DNA of 56,520 bases from an uncultured Acidaminococcus sp. (GTDB lineage Bacteria; Bacillota; Negativicutes; Acidaminococcales; Acidaminococcaceae): positions 1-56,520 of the forward strand of contig UPXT01000008.1 of NCBI GenBank assembly GCA_900538365.1, read 5' to 3'. Shown here piece by piece: positions 25,960 through 35,280 of this stretch; within the stretch, counting starts at the first letter, position 1; each line of letters opens with the position of its first letter. The translations under genes and the position numbers were made by a program. The notes below the pieces were generated by a model. It searched no databases. It worked only from the letters and a program-made list of their open reading frames with translations, and was not told where the DNA came from.

Positions 25960-27732
25960 ATGAGCGGAAGGATCGTGAAAGTATCCGGCCCGTTGATCGT
26001 TGCTGAAGGCATGAAGGACGTGGAACTGTATGATGTGGTCCGCGTCAGTGAAAAGCGACTGATCGGCGAGGTCATCGAATTAAGAGACGATAAGGCTTCC
26101 ATCGAAGTCTATGAAGAAACGGCCGGCCTTGGCCCGGGTGAACCGGTGGAATCGACAGGTTCCCCGCTGTCCGTGGAACTGGCCCCAGGCTTGATCGAAA
26201 GTATTTTTGACGGCATCCAGCGCCCGCTGGAAGTCATTTATCAATCAGAAGGCGACCGCATTACCCGCGGCATCGATGTACCGAAACTGAATCGGGAAAA
26301 GAAATGGGCGTTTGTCCCTGTGGCCAAAGCAGGCGACGAAGTTTCCGGCGGTGATGTCATCGGTACGGTCCAGGAAACCCCGGCCGTCCTTCATAAAATC
26401 ATGGTGCCGCCTGGTAAGAGCGGCGTTGTGGAATGGGTCTTTAGCGGTGAAGCAACCATTACGGAACCGGTCTATAAATTAAAGGAAGCTGATGGAACCG
26501 TCAAGGAATATCCTATGCTCCAGACCTGGCCTGTCCGTAAGGCCCGTCCTTACAAATCGAAACTGGCTCCTGATGAACCGATGGTCACAGGTCAGCGCGT
26601 TATCGATACGCTGTTCCCGATTGCCAAAGGCGGTGTGGCAGCCATTCCGGGACCTTTTGGTTCGGGCAAGACCGTTACGCAGCACCAGCTTGCCAAGTGG
26701 GCTGACGCCGATATCATCGTTTACGTCGGCTGCGGTGAACGGGGCAACGAAATGACGGACGTACTGAACGAATTCCCGGAACTGAATGACCCGAGAACGG
26801 GCCTTCCCTTGATGAAACGGACGGTCCTTATTGCCAACACATCCGATATGCCGGTTGCCGCGCGTGAAGCTTCCATCTACACGGGCATTACGCTGGCGGA
26901 ATATTTCCGTGACATGGGCTATAAGGTCGCCATTATGGCTGACTCCACGTCTCGGTGGGCAGAAGCCCTCCGTGAAATGTCCTCCCGTCTGGAAGAAATG
27001 CCAGGTGAAGAAGGCTACCCGGCTTACCTTGCTTCCCGTTTGGCTGAGTTCTATGAACGGGCAGGCGAAGTGGAATGCATGGGTAAAGATGAGCGTGTTG
27101 GGGCTGTATCGGCCATCGGCGCTGTATCGCCTCCGGGCGGTGATATTTCTGAACCTGTTTCCCAGGCGACGCTCCGTATTGTCAAGGTCTTCTGGTGCCT
27201 GTCTTCGGCCCTTGCCTATGCGCGCCACTTCCCGGCCATTGACTGGCTGCAGAGCTATTCCCTTTATTCGGACCGCCTGCGCAAGTATTACGATGCCAAA
27301 GTGGCTCCCGACTGGTCAAAGCTTGTCGGAACAACCATGGAAATCCTTCAGGAAGAAGCCAACCTCAATGAAATCGTCCGCTTGGTCGGTATCGATGCCT
27401 TGGGCTTCAAGGACCGCATCACCATGGAATGTGCGCGTTCCATCCGTGAAGACTTCCTTCACCAGAACTCTTTCCATGAAGTGGATACCTACACTTCCTT
27501 GGAAAAACAGTATGATATGCTGAAACTGATCATTACGTGGTACCAGAAGGCCTTGGACCTTTCTGGCAAACATATTGCGCTGGACCGTATCATCGATATG
27601 CCCGTCCGGGAACAGATTGGCCGTGCCAAGTATATTCCTGAAAGCGAACGGGATGAGAAGTTTGCCCAGCTGTTCAAAGATTTGGATCAGGCCTTTGCCG
27701 ATCTGACGGAAGAGGGTGGCGACAATGCGTAA
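25960..27732 (+). CDS. ntpA: V-type ATPase catalytic subunit A
   Basis: The 590-residue catalytic subunit: N-terminal beta-barrel, the A-specific insertion (about 110-190), a P-loop domain with Walker A GPFGSGKT (about 230-237), GERGNEM, the ADSTSRWAEALRE segment and a C-terminal helical domain. Length matches the family (580-600). It hydrolyses or makes ATP in the head. Its last codons contain the start of ntpB, giving an 8-bp overlap. Confidence 0.97.
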   Translation: MSGRIVKVSGPLIVAEGMKDVELYDVVRVSEKRLIGEVIELRDDKASIEVYEETAGLGPGEPVESTGSPLSVELAPGLIESIFDGIQRPLEVIYQSEGDRITRGIDVPKLNREKKWAFVPVAKAGDEVSGGDVIGTVQETPAVLHKIMVPPGKSGVVEWVFSGEATITEPVYKLKEADGTVKEYPMLQTWPVRKARPYKSKLAPDEPMVTGQRVIDTLFPIAKGGVAAIPGPFGSGKTVTQHQLAKWADADIIVYVGCGERGNEMTDVLNEFPELNDPRTGLPLMKRTVLIANTSDMPVAAREASIYTGITLAEYFRDMGYKVAIMADSTSRWAEALREMSSRLEEMPGEEGYPAYLASRLAEFYERAGEVECMGKDERVGAVSAIGAVSPPGGDISEPVSQATLRIVKVFWCLSSALAYARHFPAIDWLQSYSLYSDRLRKYYDAKVAPDWSKLVGTTMEILQEEANLNEIVRLVGIDALGFKDRITMECARSIREDFLHQNSFHEVDTYTSLEKQYDMLKLIITWYQKALDLSGKHIALDRIIDMPVREQIGRAKYIPESERDEKFAQLFKDLDQAFADLTEEGGDNA

Positions 27733-29116
27733 AGATTATAAGACGATCCGGGAAGTCGTCGGCCCCCTGATGACCGTGGACCATGTAGCCGGCGTCAAGT
27801 ATGACGAACTGGTGGAAATCCATCAGGCAAACGGCGAAGTCCGCAGCGGCCGTGTCCTTGTGATTGACGGAGACCGTGCCTTGGTCCAGCTGTTTGAAAG
27901 CTCTCAGGGTCTGCAGGCTTCCACGGCCAAGGCTCGTTTCGTAGGACACGGGATCCAGCTCGGCGTTTCGCCGGATATGCTGGGCCGCGTCTTCGACGGT
28001 ATGGGTAACCCTATTGATGGTGGGCCCAAGATCATTCCCCAGGAATATCTCGATATCAACGGGGCTCCGATGAACCCCGCTGCCCGTGACTATCCGGCCG
28101 AATTTATCCAGACTGGCGTCAGTGCCATCGACGGCCTGAACACGTTGGTACGCGGTCAGAAACTGCCGGTTTTCTCCGGTTCCGGTCTGCCCCATGCCCA
28201 GCTGGCTGCCCAGATTGCCCGTCAGGCCAAGGTCCTCGGCAAGGATGAAAAATTCGCCGTTGTCTTTGCGGCCGTCGGGATTACCTTCGAAGAAGCCAAC
28301 TTCTTCATGGAAGACTTCAACCGTACCGGTGCCCTGAGTCGTGCCGTTATGTTCATCAACCTTGCCAATGACCCGGCTGTCGAACGTATTTCCACGCCGC
28401 GTATGGCCATTACGGCAGCTGAATATCTGGCTTTTGAGATGGACATGCATGTGCTTGTCATCATTACGGACATTACCAACTATGCCGATGCCCTGCGTGA
28501 AGTCTCTGCTGCCCGTAAGGAAGTTCCGGGCCGCCGCGGCTATCCGGGCTACCTTTATACGGACCTTGCCACCATGTACGAACGGGCTGGTAAGATCCGC
28601 GGCAAGAAGGGGTCCATTACGATGATTCCGATCCTGTCCATGCCGGAAGACGACAAGACCCATCCAATCCCTGACCTTACGGGTTATATTACGGAAGGTC
28701 AGATCATCCTTTCCCGAGAATTGTATCGGAAAGGACTCAAACCGCCGATTGACGTCCTGCCGTCCCTGTCCCGACTGAAGGATAAGGGCGTTGGCAAGGG
28801 TAAGACCCGTGAAGATCATGCGGATACAATGAACCAGCTTTTTGCCGCCTATTCCCGTGGGAAATCGGCAAAGGAACTGGCCACGATCCTTGGTGATTCT
28901 GCCCTGAGCCGCGTAGATAAGCTTTATGCAAAGTTTGCCGACGCTTTTGAACGAGAATACGTTTCCCAGGGATATGAAACCAACCGCTCCATCGAGGAAA
29001 CCCTCGACATTGGCTGGAAGCTTCTGGGCATCCTGCCGAAGGGCGAACTGAAACGTATCCGTGACGAATACTTGGATAAGTACTATAAACCTGCGGATGG
29101 CTCTGAGGGGGAATAA
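27725..29116 (+). CDS. ntpB: V-type ATPase subunit B
   Basis: A 463-residue non-catalytic subunit. The P-loop position reads SGSGLPHAQ, lacking GK(T/S), as expected for B. The conserved runs GRVFDGMGNPIDGGP and the C-terminal LSRELYRKGLKPPIDVLPSLSR region are present. ATG 27725 with agaggg 8 nt upstream is preferred to the GTG at 27716. It alternates with A in the hexameric head. Confidence 0.96.
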   Translation: MRKDYKTIREVVGPLMTVDHVAGVKYDELVEIHQANGEVRSGRVLVIDGDRALVQLFESSQGLQASTAKARFVGHGIQLGVSPDMLGRVFDGMGNPIDGGPKIIPQEYLDINGAPMNPAARDYPAEFIQTGVSAIDGLNTLVRGQKLPVFSGSGLPHAQLAAQIARQAKVLGKDEKFAVVFAAVGITFEEANFFMEDFNRTGALSRAVMFINLANDPAVERISTPRMAITAAEYLAFEMDMHVLVIITDITNYADALREVSAARKEVPGRRGYPGYLYTDLATMYERAGKIRGKKGSITMIPILSMPEDDKTHPIPDLTGYITEGQIILSRELYRKGLKPPIDVLPSLSRLKDKGVGKGKTREDHADTMNQLFAAYSRGKSAKELATILGDSALSRVDKLYAKFADAFEREYVSQGYETNRSIEETLDIGWKLLGILPKGELKRIRDEYLDKYYKPADGSEGE

Positions 29117-29119
29117 CCC

Positions 29120-29749
29120 ATGGCTACAACTGTGAACCCGACACGAATGGAGCTGACCCGCCTCAAGAAGCGGCTCGCGACGGCAGTGCGGGGGCATAAG
29201 CTCCTAAAGGACAAACGGGACGAAATGGTGCGTCAGTTCATGCTTTACATCCGGCGCAATCATGAACTCAGACAGAAGATGGAAAAAGCCCTGTCCGATG
29301 TCTCCCAGCATTTTGTCCAGGCAAAGGCCCAAATGGGTTCTCTCTATATGAGTGAAGCCCTTCTTTATCCGGCACGGAGCGCTGAATTTGAAGTGGGGAC
29401 GAAAAACGTCATGAGCGTTGACGTCCCGACCATCAAATATACGGGCGCAACAACGGATGATGAGACCCGCGTGCCCTATGCCTTCACCTTTACGTCGGCA
29501 GAACTTGATAATGCCGTCGTGAATCTTACCTCGTACCTGCCTGATCTGTTAGAGCTTGCTGAGGTGGAAAAGACCTGCAATATGCTCGCCGATGAAATAG
29601 AAAAGACTCGGCGGCGCGTCAATGCCCTGGAATATGTCATGATTCCGGAAATGCAGGAAAATATCAAGTATATTACCATGAAGCTTTCGGAAAACGAACG
29701 TGCCAGTACGGTACGCCTCATGAAAGCCAAGGAAATCATGGCTAAATAA
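29120..29749 (+). CDS. ntpD: V-type ATPase subunit D
   Basis: A 209-residue protein starting with the family pattern NPTRMELTRLKKRLATAVRGHKLLKDKRDE, forming the two long helices of the central axle, with a small domain between them. It is the last gene of the operon and is followed at once by a strong terminator. No NtpH or NtpJ homologue follows, unlike in Enterococcus hirae. Confidence 0.96.
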   Translation: MATTVNPTRMELTRLKKRLATAVRGHKLLKDKRDEMVRQFMLYIRRNHELRQKMEKALSDVSQHFVQAKAQMGSLYMSEALLYPARSAEFEVGTKNVMSVDVPTIKYTGATTDDETRVPYAFTFTSAELDNAVVNLTSYLPDLLELAEVEKTCNMLADEIEKTRRRVNALEYVMIPEMQENIKYITMKLSENERASTVRLMKAKEIMAK

Positions 29750-29750
29750 G

Positions 29751-29788
29751 GAGGGCCCCCTGCAGGCAGCAGGGGCCCTTCTTTTTTT
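29751..29788 (+). terminator. Terminator of the V-ATPase operon
   Basis: A GC-rich stem (agggccccctgc at 29752-29763 with gcaggggccct at 29769-29779, one bulged C) is followed by a T-rich tail. Confidence 0.92.
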
Positions 29789-29825
29789 ATGCCTTACTCG
29801 TATGGATGTTCGGCAGGAGGAAGTA

Positions 29826-29943
29826 TTGGACGGAACCTAGGGGAACCGTTACAATGGAATCATCCAATCTAGGGAATCTGAAGGAAAGCGGGGCTGCCTG
29901 TCACCTTGCTGGTACCCTAGATATTTGATGCAGGCGCTTTTTT
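29826..29943 (+). ncRNA. Candidate small RNA or structured leader with own promoter
   Basis: The 448-bp gap after ntpD holds no plausible gene. TTGGAC (29826-29831), 18 bp and TACAAT (29850-29855) form a promoter. The transcript from about 29862 contains an 8-bp perfect inverted repeat, ATCTAGGG (29867-29874) with CCCTAGAT (29915-29922), enclosing smaller stems. GCCTG (29896-29900) can instead pair with CAGGC (29931-29935) just before six T residues (29938-29943), forming a terminator that excludes the first fold. The two folds are mutually exclusive, as in riboswitches, but I recognise no known class. The 250 bp after it hold only another 7-bp hairpin (ggaaggc/gccttcc near 30000-30030). Confidence 0.35.
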
Positions 29944-30200
29944 GCCCAATCTATCATGTTCCTTTTTGCACCGGTGTAAAGATGAAGGGGTTGCTGAGGA
30001 AGGCAACGGCCTTTTCCCGCCTTCCTGGAAGCGCAGCGTTATTTTGCAGAGCCGCTTCACCACGACAGAAATAGGAGGCCGGTTGGAGCAAGAAAGCAAA
30101 TTCATCCTGTGGGCTTGATTGCCCTTGACAATCATTTTGGAAAGAGAGGTGAGGCGAGCCATCTTTTCCCTATGAAGGGGAATGCCAGCTCGTATTTGTG

Positions 30201-31661
30201 ATGAAACGAACCCAGCAGATCCTACTAGTCATCATCATGATGTTTATCGTCGTATCGGGTGTCTACCGGTATCTGCCTTGCTTCAAGGAGATTTCTTTCT
30301 CTGGAAAAGAACTTTATGAAAATTGTGCAGAAGCCGGGAGTGAACCCAAAGGCGCCATCAAGGAGGCCTCAGCAACACTTGTCGTCCTGCCAAGCCCAGA
30401 AACCATCCGGAGTTCAGGTACGGGAGAGATTGCTGTGTCAAACCAAGTGACCACGCCCTACGGCGAAGCCCCCTATATCCTGAGCCATTTTCCCAAGGAC
30501 CATCCCAGTTCATTAAAACCGGTCCTGCGATGGGAAAAGGCGGATGATGCCGTGGTTTATGAGGTTCAGCTTGCCAAGGATGGTACTGTGTTCCAGACTG
30601 ATGGATATGTCTTTATTAATGGCTATAATGCCGTCCTTCCTGACGACTATACGGCTGACCATTTTGAATTTCGGGTCCGTGCCCTTAATTTGGACCGTGT
30701 CCCGATTACTCCATTTTCCGCGTGGGAAACGGTCTATGTGGATCCCCGAACGCCTTCCCTCCAGCGGCCAGTCCCGACCAACCGTTTCAATGAAGGCATA
30801 GGGACAACCCTCCTTTATCCCGTTTATAACTGGATTCCTGTCCAAGGGGCCCGAAACTACGAAGTGGAGATCCTCAGCCGCTTGCCGGAGCGTCCAGATC
30901 AGCGGGCAGACGCGGCGATTACCCTAGGGCGGGGCAAGGCGACAGGCTTTGATTGGTATGACGATACAAAGCGCATGGCTTCCTACCCCCTTTACTGGCG
31001 GGTCCGTGCCCTTGATGACAACGGTCAGCCCCTTGGTGTGTTTTCTGAACCCCAGAAAATGGAGACAGATCCCTCTGCCCATTGGGAGGTTGCGACTTTG
31101 GGCGACAGTATCTACCATGGCGGTGGGAACCTTTCCTATTCGCCGAGCGATTGGGAATACAGCTTCCAGCACTATTTGAAGTTTGATTCCATCAACTTGG
31201 CCCAAAGCGGGGATACAAGCGCGGCCACTTTGGCCCGCTTTGATGATGATGTCCTGCCTTTCCATCCCCGCTATCTCATCATCATGACCGGAACCAACAG
31301 CCTGCGGGCCGGGATGGATCCAGATGATGTCATTTCCGATCTTGCCGCCATCAAGGGAAAATGTGAACAAAACGGGATCCATCCCATTTTCATGACCTTG
31401 CCGCCTATCAATCCTCAGAATATTGCCCGGGCCTTCAATGAGCCGACGGCTGAGGATTGGAAGGAACGCTTTGCTGCTGTCAACGCTTATATTAGGACCC
31501 AGATCCATATCGATCTTGCAGGAAAGATCCCTGAAGGGGCGGACCTTCCGACGGAACTCGGCCTTGATGGCATTCACCTCGATCCGCCCGGAAAGAAATT
31601 AATGGCAGAGGCGGTCAATGAACAGTGGGAAAAGGTCCTGGCCCAATTTGGAGAAGAATAG
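30201..31661 (+). CDS. Exported SGNH/GDSL hydrolase with FN3-like domains
   Basis: A 486-residue protein with an N-terminal signal anchor (about 4-24), a linker, two fibronectin-III-like segments (about 110-180 and 205-285, each ending in RVRAL) and a C-terminal SGNH hydrolase domain. Catalytic residues are visible: S303 in TLGDSIYHG, TGTNS for the oxyanion loop, and D456/H459 in DGIHLDPPG. It probably removes acyl or acetyl groups from an envelope polysaccharide or lipid outside the inner membrane. A GTG at 30198 is an alternative start; neither has a good Shine-Dalgarno. It stands alone between two structured RNA regions. Confidence 0.82.
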   Translation: MKRTQQILLVIIMMFIVVSGVYRYLPCFKEISFSGKELYENCAEAGSEPKGAIKEASATLVVLPSPETIRSSGTGEIAVSNQVTTPYGEAPYILSHFPKDHPSSLKPVLRWEKADDAVVYEVQLAKDGTVFQTDGYVFINGYNAVLPDDYTADHFEFRVRALNLDRVPITPFSAWETVYVDPRTPSLQRPVPTNRFNEGIGTTLLYPVYNWIPVQGARNYEVEILSRLPERPDQRADAAITLGRGKATGFDWYDDTKRMASYPLYWRVRALDDNGQPLGVFSEPQKMETDPSAHWEVATLGDSIYHGGGNLSYSPSDWEYSFQHYLKFDSINLAQSGDTSAATLARFDDDVLPFHPRYLIIMTGTNSLRAGMDPDDVISDLAAIKGKCEQNGIHPIFMTLPPINPQNIARAFNEPTAEDWKERFAAVNAYIRTQIHIDLAGKIPEGADLPTELGLDGIHLDPPGKKLMAEAVNEQWEKVLAQFGEE

Positions 31662-31760
31662 CCGCTGGTGGAGCACTGACGCGGGGATTTCCCGCATAGG
31701 AGAGATTATGTCGATTGTTTATGTTATTTCCTATTTTTTCCTATTTTTATCCGTCTATTC

Positions 31761-31976
31761 ATGAAACTTTCATTTTTCTCTTTTATAATAGATTCCAGAG
31801 GAAGGCAAGAAAGCAGGGTGACTCCAGACCCTGCAGCATGGATCCGTTGGTGACTCCTCTCCGGCGTTTCTTTTTCTTGTCATATAAGCCTCTATTTTTC
31901 CCCGGTAGTCCGGAGCTTCCCCGCTCGGATTACCATCCCCATATCCGGAGTCCCCATGTTGGGGGCTCATTTTTTT
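31761..31976 (+). ncRNA. Candidate structured leader RNA with duplicated antiterminator element
   Basis: The 451-bp gap before the two-component genes contains ATGAAA (31761-31766), 17 bp, TATAAT (31784-31789), then about 180 nt ending in a strong terminator: GAGTCCCC (31948-31955), loop, GGGGGCTC (31961-31968), seven T residues. Hairpins form at 31813-31834 and 31904-31934 (nine pairs). The sequence GGTGACTCC occurs twice (31817-31825, 31849-31857), and each copy is complementary at 8 of 9 positions to GGAGTCCCC (31947-31955), the 5' arm of the terminator. Either copy could block termination. It is either an attenuator of the downstream regulator genes or a free RNA. Confidence 0.5.
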
Positions 31977-32112
31977 GTGCAACTGATATCATCGCGATGA
32001 TTTTCATCTTTTTTTCACGAAAAGGGTGTAGAATAAGACATTATTCAAGTGTTTTATCCTATCATAGCAGATTTCTTTTTGCAGATCCCCAATCTCGGAA
32101 AGGAGGAATCCC

Positions 32113-32787
32113 ATGAAAATCCTTGTTATAGAAGATGAACCTTCTTTAAATCAGATCATTGCCAAGCGGCTCAAGATTGAAGGCTATTCCGTCGATCAAG
32201 CGGAAAATGGCCGTGATGCCCTGGAGTTCGTAGCACTGGCCGAATACGACCTGCTCATTGTGGACATCCTCATGCCCGAAATGGATGGCCTGACCTTTGT
32301 CCGCACGCTGCGGGAAAAAGACGTGACCGTGCCGGTCCTTTTCCTTACCGCCCTTGATGGGACGGAAGATAAGGTCAAGGGCCTTGACGCCGGAGGGGAT
32401 GATTATTTGGTCAAACCCTTTGAATTTTCAGAGCTTCTTGCCCGGGTTCGAGCCCTCCTGCGCCGCTCTGGAGGGACGGCGGTTCCCAAGAATGAATTGC
32501 AGCTGTCCGATCTTGTCCTATCAGAGAGTGCCCATACGGTTACCCGCGGCGGAAAACCGATTGCGCTGACGCCTAAGGAATTTTCCGTGCTCGAGTACCT
32601 GCTTCGGAACCAAGGGATTGTACTGTCTCGGGATAAGATCCTGGAACATGCATGGGATTTTTCCTATGAAGGGGCTTCCAACATGGTTGATGTGTACATC
32701 AAGACTTTACGGAAGAAAATCGACCATGATTTTGAACCTAAGCTCCTTCACACCGTACGAGGTGCCGGTTATGTCCTTAAGGAATAA
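32113..32787 (+). CDS. OmpR/PhoB-family response regulator
   Basis: A 224-residue regulator: receiver domain (about 1-115) with acidic pocket E7/D8, phospho-acceptor D51 in LLIVDILMPEMDG, and K at the VKPF loop; C-terminal winged helix-turn-helix (about 128-224) ending in VRGAGYVLKE. It would bind DNA as a dimer once phosphorylated by the adjacent kinase, whose gene overlaps its 3' end. The start follows aaaggaggaatccc. Closest in pattern to CusR/QseB-type regulators; the stimulus is unknown. Confidence 0.95.
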   Translation: MKILVIEDEPSLNQIIAKRLKIEGYSVDQAENGRDALEFVALAEYDLLIVDILMPEMDGLTFVRTLREKDVTVPVLFLTALDGTEDKVKGLDAGGDDYLVKPFEFSELLARVRALLRRSGGTAVPKNELQLSDLVLSESAHTVTRGGKPIALTPKEFSVLEYLLRNQGIVLSRDKILEHAWDFSYEGASNMVDVYIKTLRKKIDHDFEPKLLHTVRGAGYVLKE

Positions 32788-34234
32788 GATTGTTTCCTTT
32801 TCGGCTTCTGTCATGCATTTTTTAAAGGATATGCCCGTTTCCATCAAGGTTACGGCCTACTATACCCTATTTTTAGGGTTGCTGCTCCTGCTTGTGACCA
32901 TGAGCGGGTTTCAGATGGCCAAGTACCTTGAAATCAAGGAGATGGATAAAGTGCTCCTGGACGTGACGGTCCGGGCCTCGCGCAACGAAAAAGCTTTCGA
33001 TGTCTATGAGCGGAATGTCTATCTGTCCATCCATAACCATGAAGATAAGATTGTCTATGGCGGCATGCCGGAAGGGTTTCCTCAGGAGCACCCTCATTTT
33101 GGGGAAGGGCCCCAATCCATCAAGGTTGGAGATGTGGAATACCGGTATGTGGATATTCCGGTCCGGCCTCCGCGGGAGGGACGGGATGATCGGACGGATA
33201 ACTCCTTGACGGGCATGGGGCTTGATCTCCAGCAGCCGCGTCAGGGACCCTTTGTGCCGGGAGAAAAATATGGGCATCATTTGTGGGTCCGGGGCATCAT
33301 GTCCGGAGAAGCCGCTTCCAGCAGGTGGCAGAACCTGATTATGACCTATCTGGTTTTCTTTCCCCTCTTTTTACTTTTTGTCATCGTAGGGGGCTACCGG
33401 ATTGTCCGCCGTTCTTTTGCGCCTGTTGCCTCTATGAGCAGGGCAGCCCGGGCCATCGGGGAAACGGGGGATCTATCTCAGCGGCTTCCTGTTGGTGAAG
33501 GCAGTGACGAAATCCATCAGATGGGACGCACCATGAACCACATGCTTGATCAGATCGAGGATCTCATGGGCAGGGAAAAACGCTTCACTTCCGATGTTTC
33601 CCATGAGCTCAGGACGCCCATTGCTGTCATTATGGCGGAAAGTGAATTCGGCAAGGATTACGCGGAAAACGTGGAAGAAGCAAAAAAGGAAATGGGCAGG
33701 ATCTTTGATCAGGCTCGTCATATGAACCGTATGATTGGCCAGCTCCTCGAACTGACCCGACTTGGCAACAGGCGGTCCGTTCCCCTCTCGCCCCTTAATA
33801 TCTCAGCCTATGTGACCGATATCGTAACTGACTACCAGAAACTTCCGGAAAGCAGGGATATTACATGGGATGTCCATATCGAGCCGAATATTACGGTGCC
33901 TACGGATCAATCGCTTTTTATGAGGATTTTCATCAATTATCTGGATAATGCCATGAAGTTTACCCGCTCGCGGATCAAGGTCTGCTTGTATGGAAAAGGA
34001 AACGAGGTTTTTTTGACCGTATCCGATGATGGGGTGGGGATGGATGAATCTACCTTGAAAAAAATCTGGGACCGTCTCTATCAAGCGGATGCGTCACGCA
34101 GTCGGAAGCTGAATGCCGGATTGGGCCTGGGCCTATCCTTTGTGGCTGCGGCCGCAAAGCTCCTGGACTGCCGGACCTATGCCGAAAGCACGCCTGGTGT
34201 GGGGAGCACTTTTTATCTTGTTTTTAAGAGATAA
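32771..34234 (+). CDS. Sensor histidine kinase
   Basis: A 487-residue membrane kinase: TM1 (about 20-45), an extracytoplasmic sensor of about 145 residues rich in Arg/Gly/Pro, TM2 (about 190-215), HAMP, a dimerisation domain with phospho-acceptor H278 in VSHELRTP, and an ATPase domain with the N box NYLDNAMKF, DDGVGMD and GLGLGL. ATG 32771 lies inside the regulator gene with gagg 8 nt upstream, a 17-bp overlap that couples translation. A bidirectional terminator follows. Confidence 0.93.
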   Translation: MSLRNKIVSFSASVMHFLKDMPVSIKVTAYYTLFLGLLLLLVTMSGFQMAKYLEIKEMDKVLLDVTVRASRNEKAFDVYERNVYLSIHNHEDKIVYGGMPEGFPQEHPHFGEGPQSIKVGDVEYRYVDIPVRPPREGRDDRTDNSLTGMGLDLQQPRQGPFVPGEKYGHHLWVRGIMSGEAASSRWQNLIMTYLVFFPLFLLFVIVGGYRIVRRSFAPVASMSRAARAIGETGDLSQRLPVGEGSDEIHQMGRTMNHMLDQIEDLMGREKRFTSDVSHELRTPIAVIMAESEFGKDYAENVEEAKKEMGRIFDQARHMNRMIGQLLELTRLGNRRSVPLSPLNISAYVTDIVTDYQKLPESRDITWDVHIEPNITVPTDQSLFMRIFINYLDNAMKFTRSRIKVCLYGKGNEVFLTVSDDGVGMDESTLKKIWDRLYQADASRSRKLNAGLGLGLSFVAAAAKLLDCRTYAESTPGVGSTFYLVFKR

Positions 34235-34241
34235 AGCAGTA

Positions 34242-34279
34242 AAAAAGACTGTACAGGAAAGTTCCTGTGCAGTCTTTTT
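34242..34279. terminator. Bidirectional terminator after the histidine kinase gene
   Basis: An 18-bp stem with a single G-T pair (34242-34259 with 34262-34279) is flanked by A and T runs and serves the convergent amrS gene too. Confidence 0.9.
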
Positions 34280-34293
34280 GATTAAGGGAGCGG

Positions 34294-35130
34294 CTATACA
34301 TTTCCAAGGTGGACCCATGTGAGGAATTGTTTTGCCTCATAGGAAAGCGCTTCAAGACAGGATAGGGAGGTCTCCGGGCGGCAGGCATGATAGCGGGGAA
34401 AATAACGGGTCAGATGGAGGGGAATCTCTGGGGAAAGGGAGGCAATCCATTGGGCTTCTTCTTTCATCTCAAGGCGCTGATCGTTTAATCCGGGAACAAT
34501 GAGGGTCGTCAGCTCCACATGGGTCCCGAAACGGACGGCCTGAGCAATGTTTTCTTTCGTTTCCGCAAGGTTTCCCGAAAGACTGCGGCAGCCTTCTTCG
34601 GTAAAGCATTTGAGATCGATGTTCATGGCGTCTGTAAGAGGCAGCAGATCATGAAAGTGAGCAGGGTCAAGACTGCCATTTGTAACAAGGACTGTTGCAA
34701 GGTCTTTTTCCTTGATGAGCCGAAAGGTATCCATTACATATTCCAGGTTCATGAGCGGTTCGTTATAGGTAAAAGCAAGGCCGATACTGCCTCTTTCTTT
34801 ATGCATTTTTTCAGCAAGGGCAGCAAGTTCTTCTGGGGCCAGGACAAGACGGGTGGTTTCCCTGCCATGTTGGGAGATTTCGTGGTTCTGGCAGAACGGG
34901 CAGGCAAGATTGCAGCCAAAACTGCCGGCAGAAAGGATGGGCGTTCCCGGGTGGAAGTGATAGAGGGGTTTTTTCTCGATGGGATCAAGGGCAAGACTGG
35001 TGAGCCTTCCATAGGACAGGCTGATCAGGCGCCCCTGTTGGTGCTGCCGTGCGCGGCAAAAGCCAATCTCACCATCAGCAAGGCGGCAGTGATGATGACA
35101 AAGGGAACAGGTAAGGATGGCAGACTTCAC
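34294..35130 (-). CDS. amrS: AmmeMemoRadiSam system radical SAM enzyme
   Basis: A 278-residue radical SAM protein of the PflA-like AmrS type. An N-terminal cysteine set (C8, C11, C15, C25) precedes the SAM cluster motif CNLACPFC (C73, C77, C80). TYNEPLMNLEY and TRYFPRYH in the C-terminal part are typical of the family. The start is GTG at 35130 behind aggaggtgttttc. It lies beside a Memo-AMMECR1 fusion, which defines the AmmeMemoRadiSam set found across bacteria and archaea. The system's substrate and reaction are unknown; a modification of a small molecule or peptide is only inferred. Confidence 0.9.
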   Translation of the reverse strand: MKSAILTCSLCHHHCRLADGEIGFCRARQHQQGRLISLSYGRLTSLALDPIEKKPLYHFHPGTPILSAGSFGCNLACPFCQNHEISQHGRETTRLVLAPEELAALAEKMHKERGSIGLAFTYNEPLMNLEYVMDTFRLIKEKDLATVLVTNGSLDPAHFHDLLPLTDAMNIDLKCFTEEGCRSLSGNLAETKENIAQAVRFGTHVELTTLIVPGLNDQRLEMKEEAQWIASLSPEIPLHLTRYFPRYHACRPETSLSCLEALSYEAKQFLTWVHLGNV

Positions 35131-35280
35131 GAAAACACCTCCTTTGTAAAGCCTCCTAAAGGCTCATATTTCATTTCTGAGGAGCGAAATGAGAAAATAT
35201 GACAAATGGGTCGTACAAAAAGAAAAAAGACTTAAAAGGCATTTTAAAGAGGCAATCTCCTTTTCCTGAAGGACGGGTGC

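Noticed and set aside
27674..29197. 507-codon open frame opposite ntpB
   Set aside because: Antisense shadow of a conserved gene with no recognisable protein motif.
29917..30162. 81-codon minus-strand open frame in the gap after ntpD
   Set aside because: No ribosome site or family pattern.
31813..31857. FMN, M-box or T-box riboswitch
   Set aside because: Short matches such as GGTGA resemble parts of these, but their conserved cores are absent.
31715..32116. 133-codon open frame before the response regulator
   Set aside because: Low-complexity Phe/Ser/Tyr-rich translation running through a promoter, hairpins and a terminator; better explained as a leader RNA.
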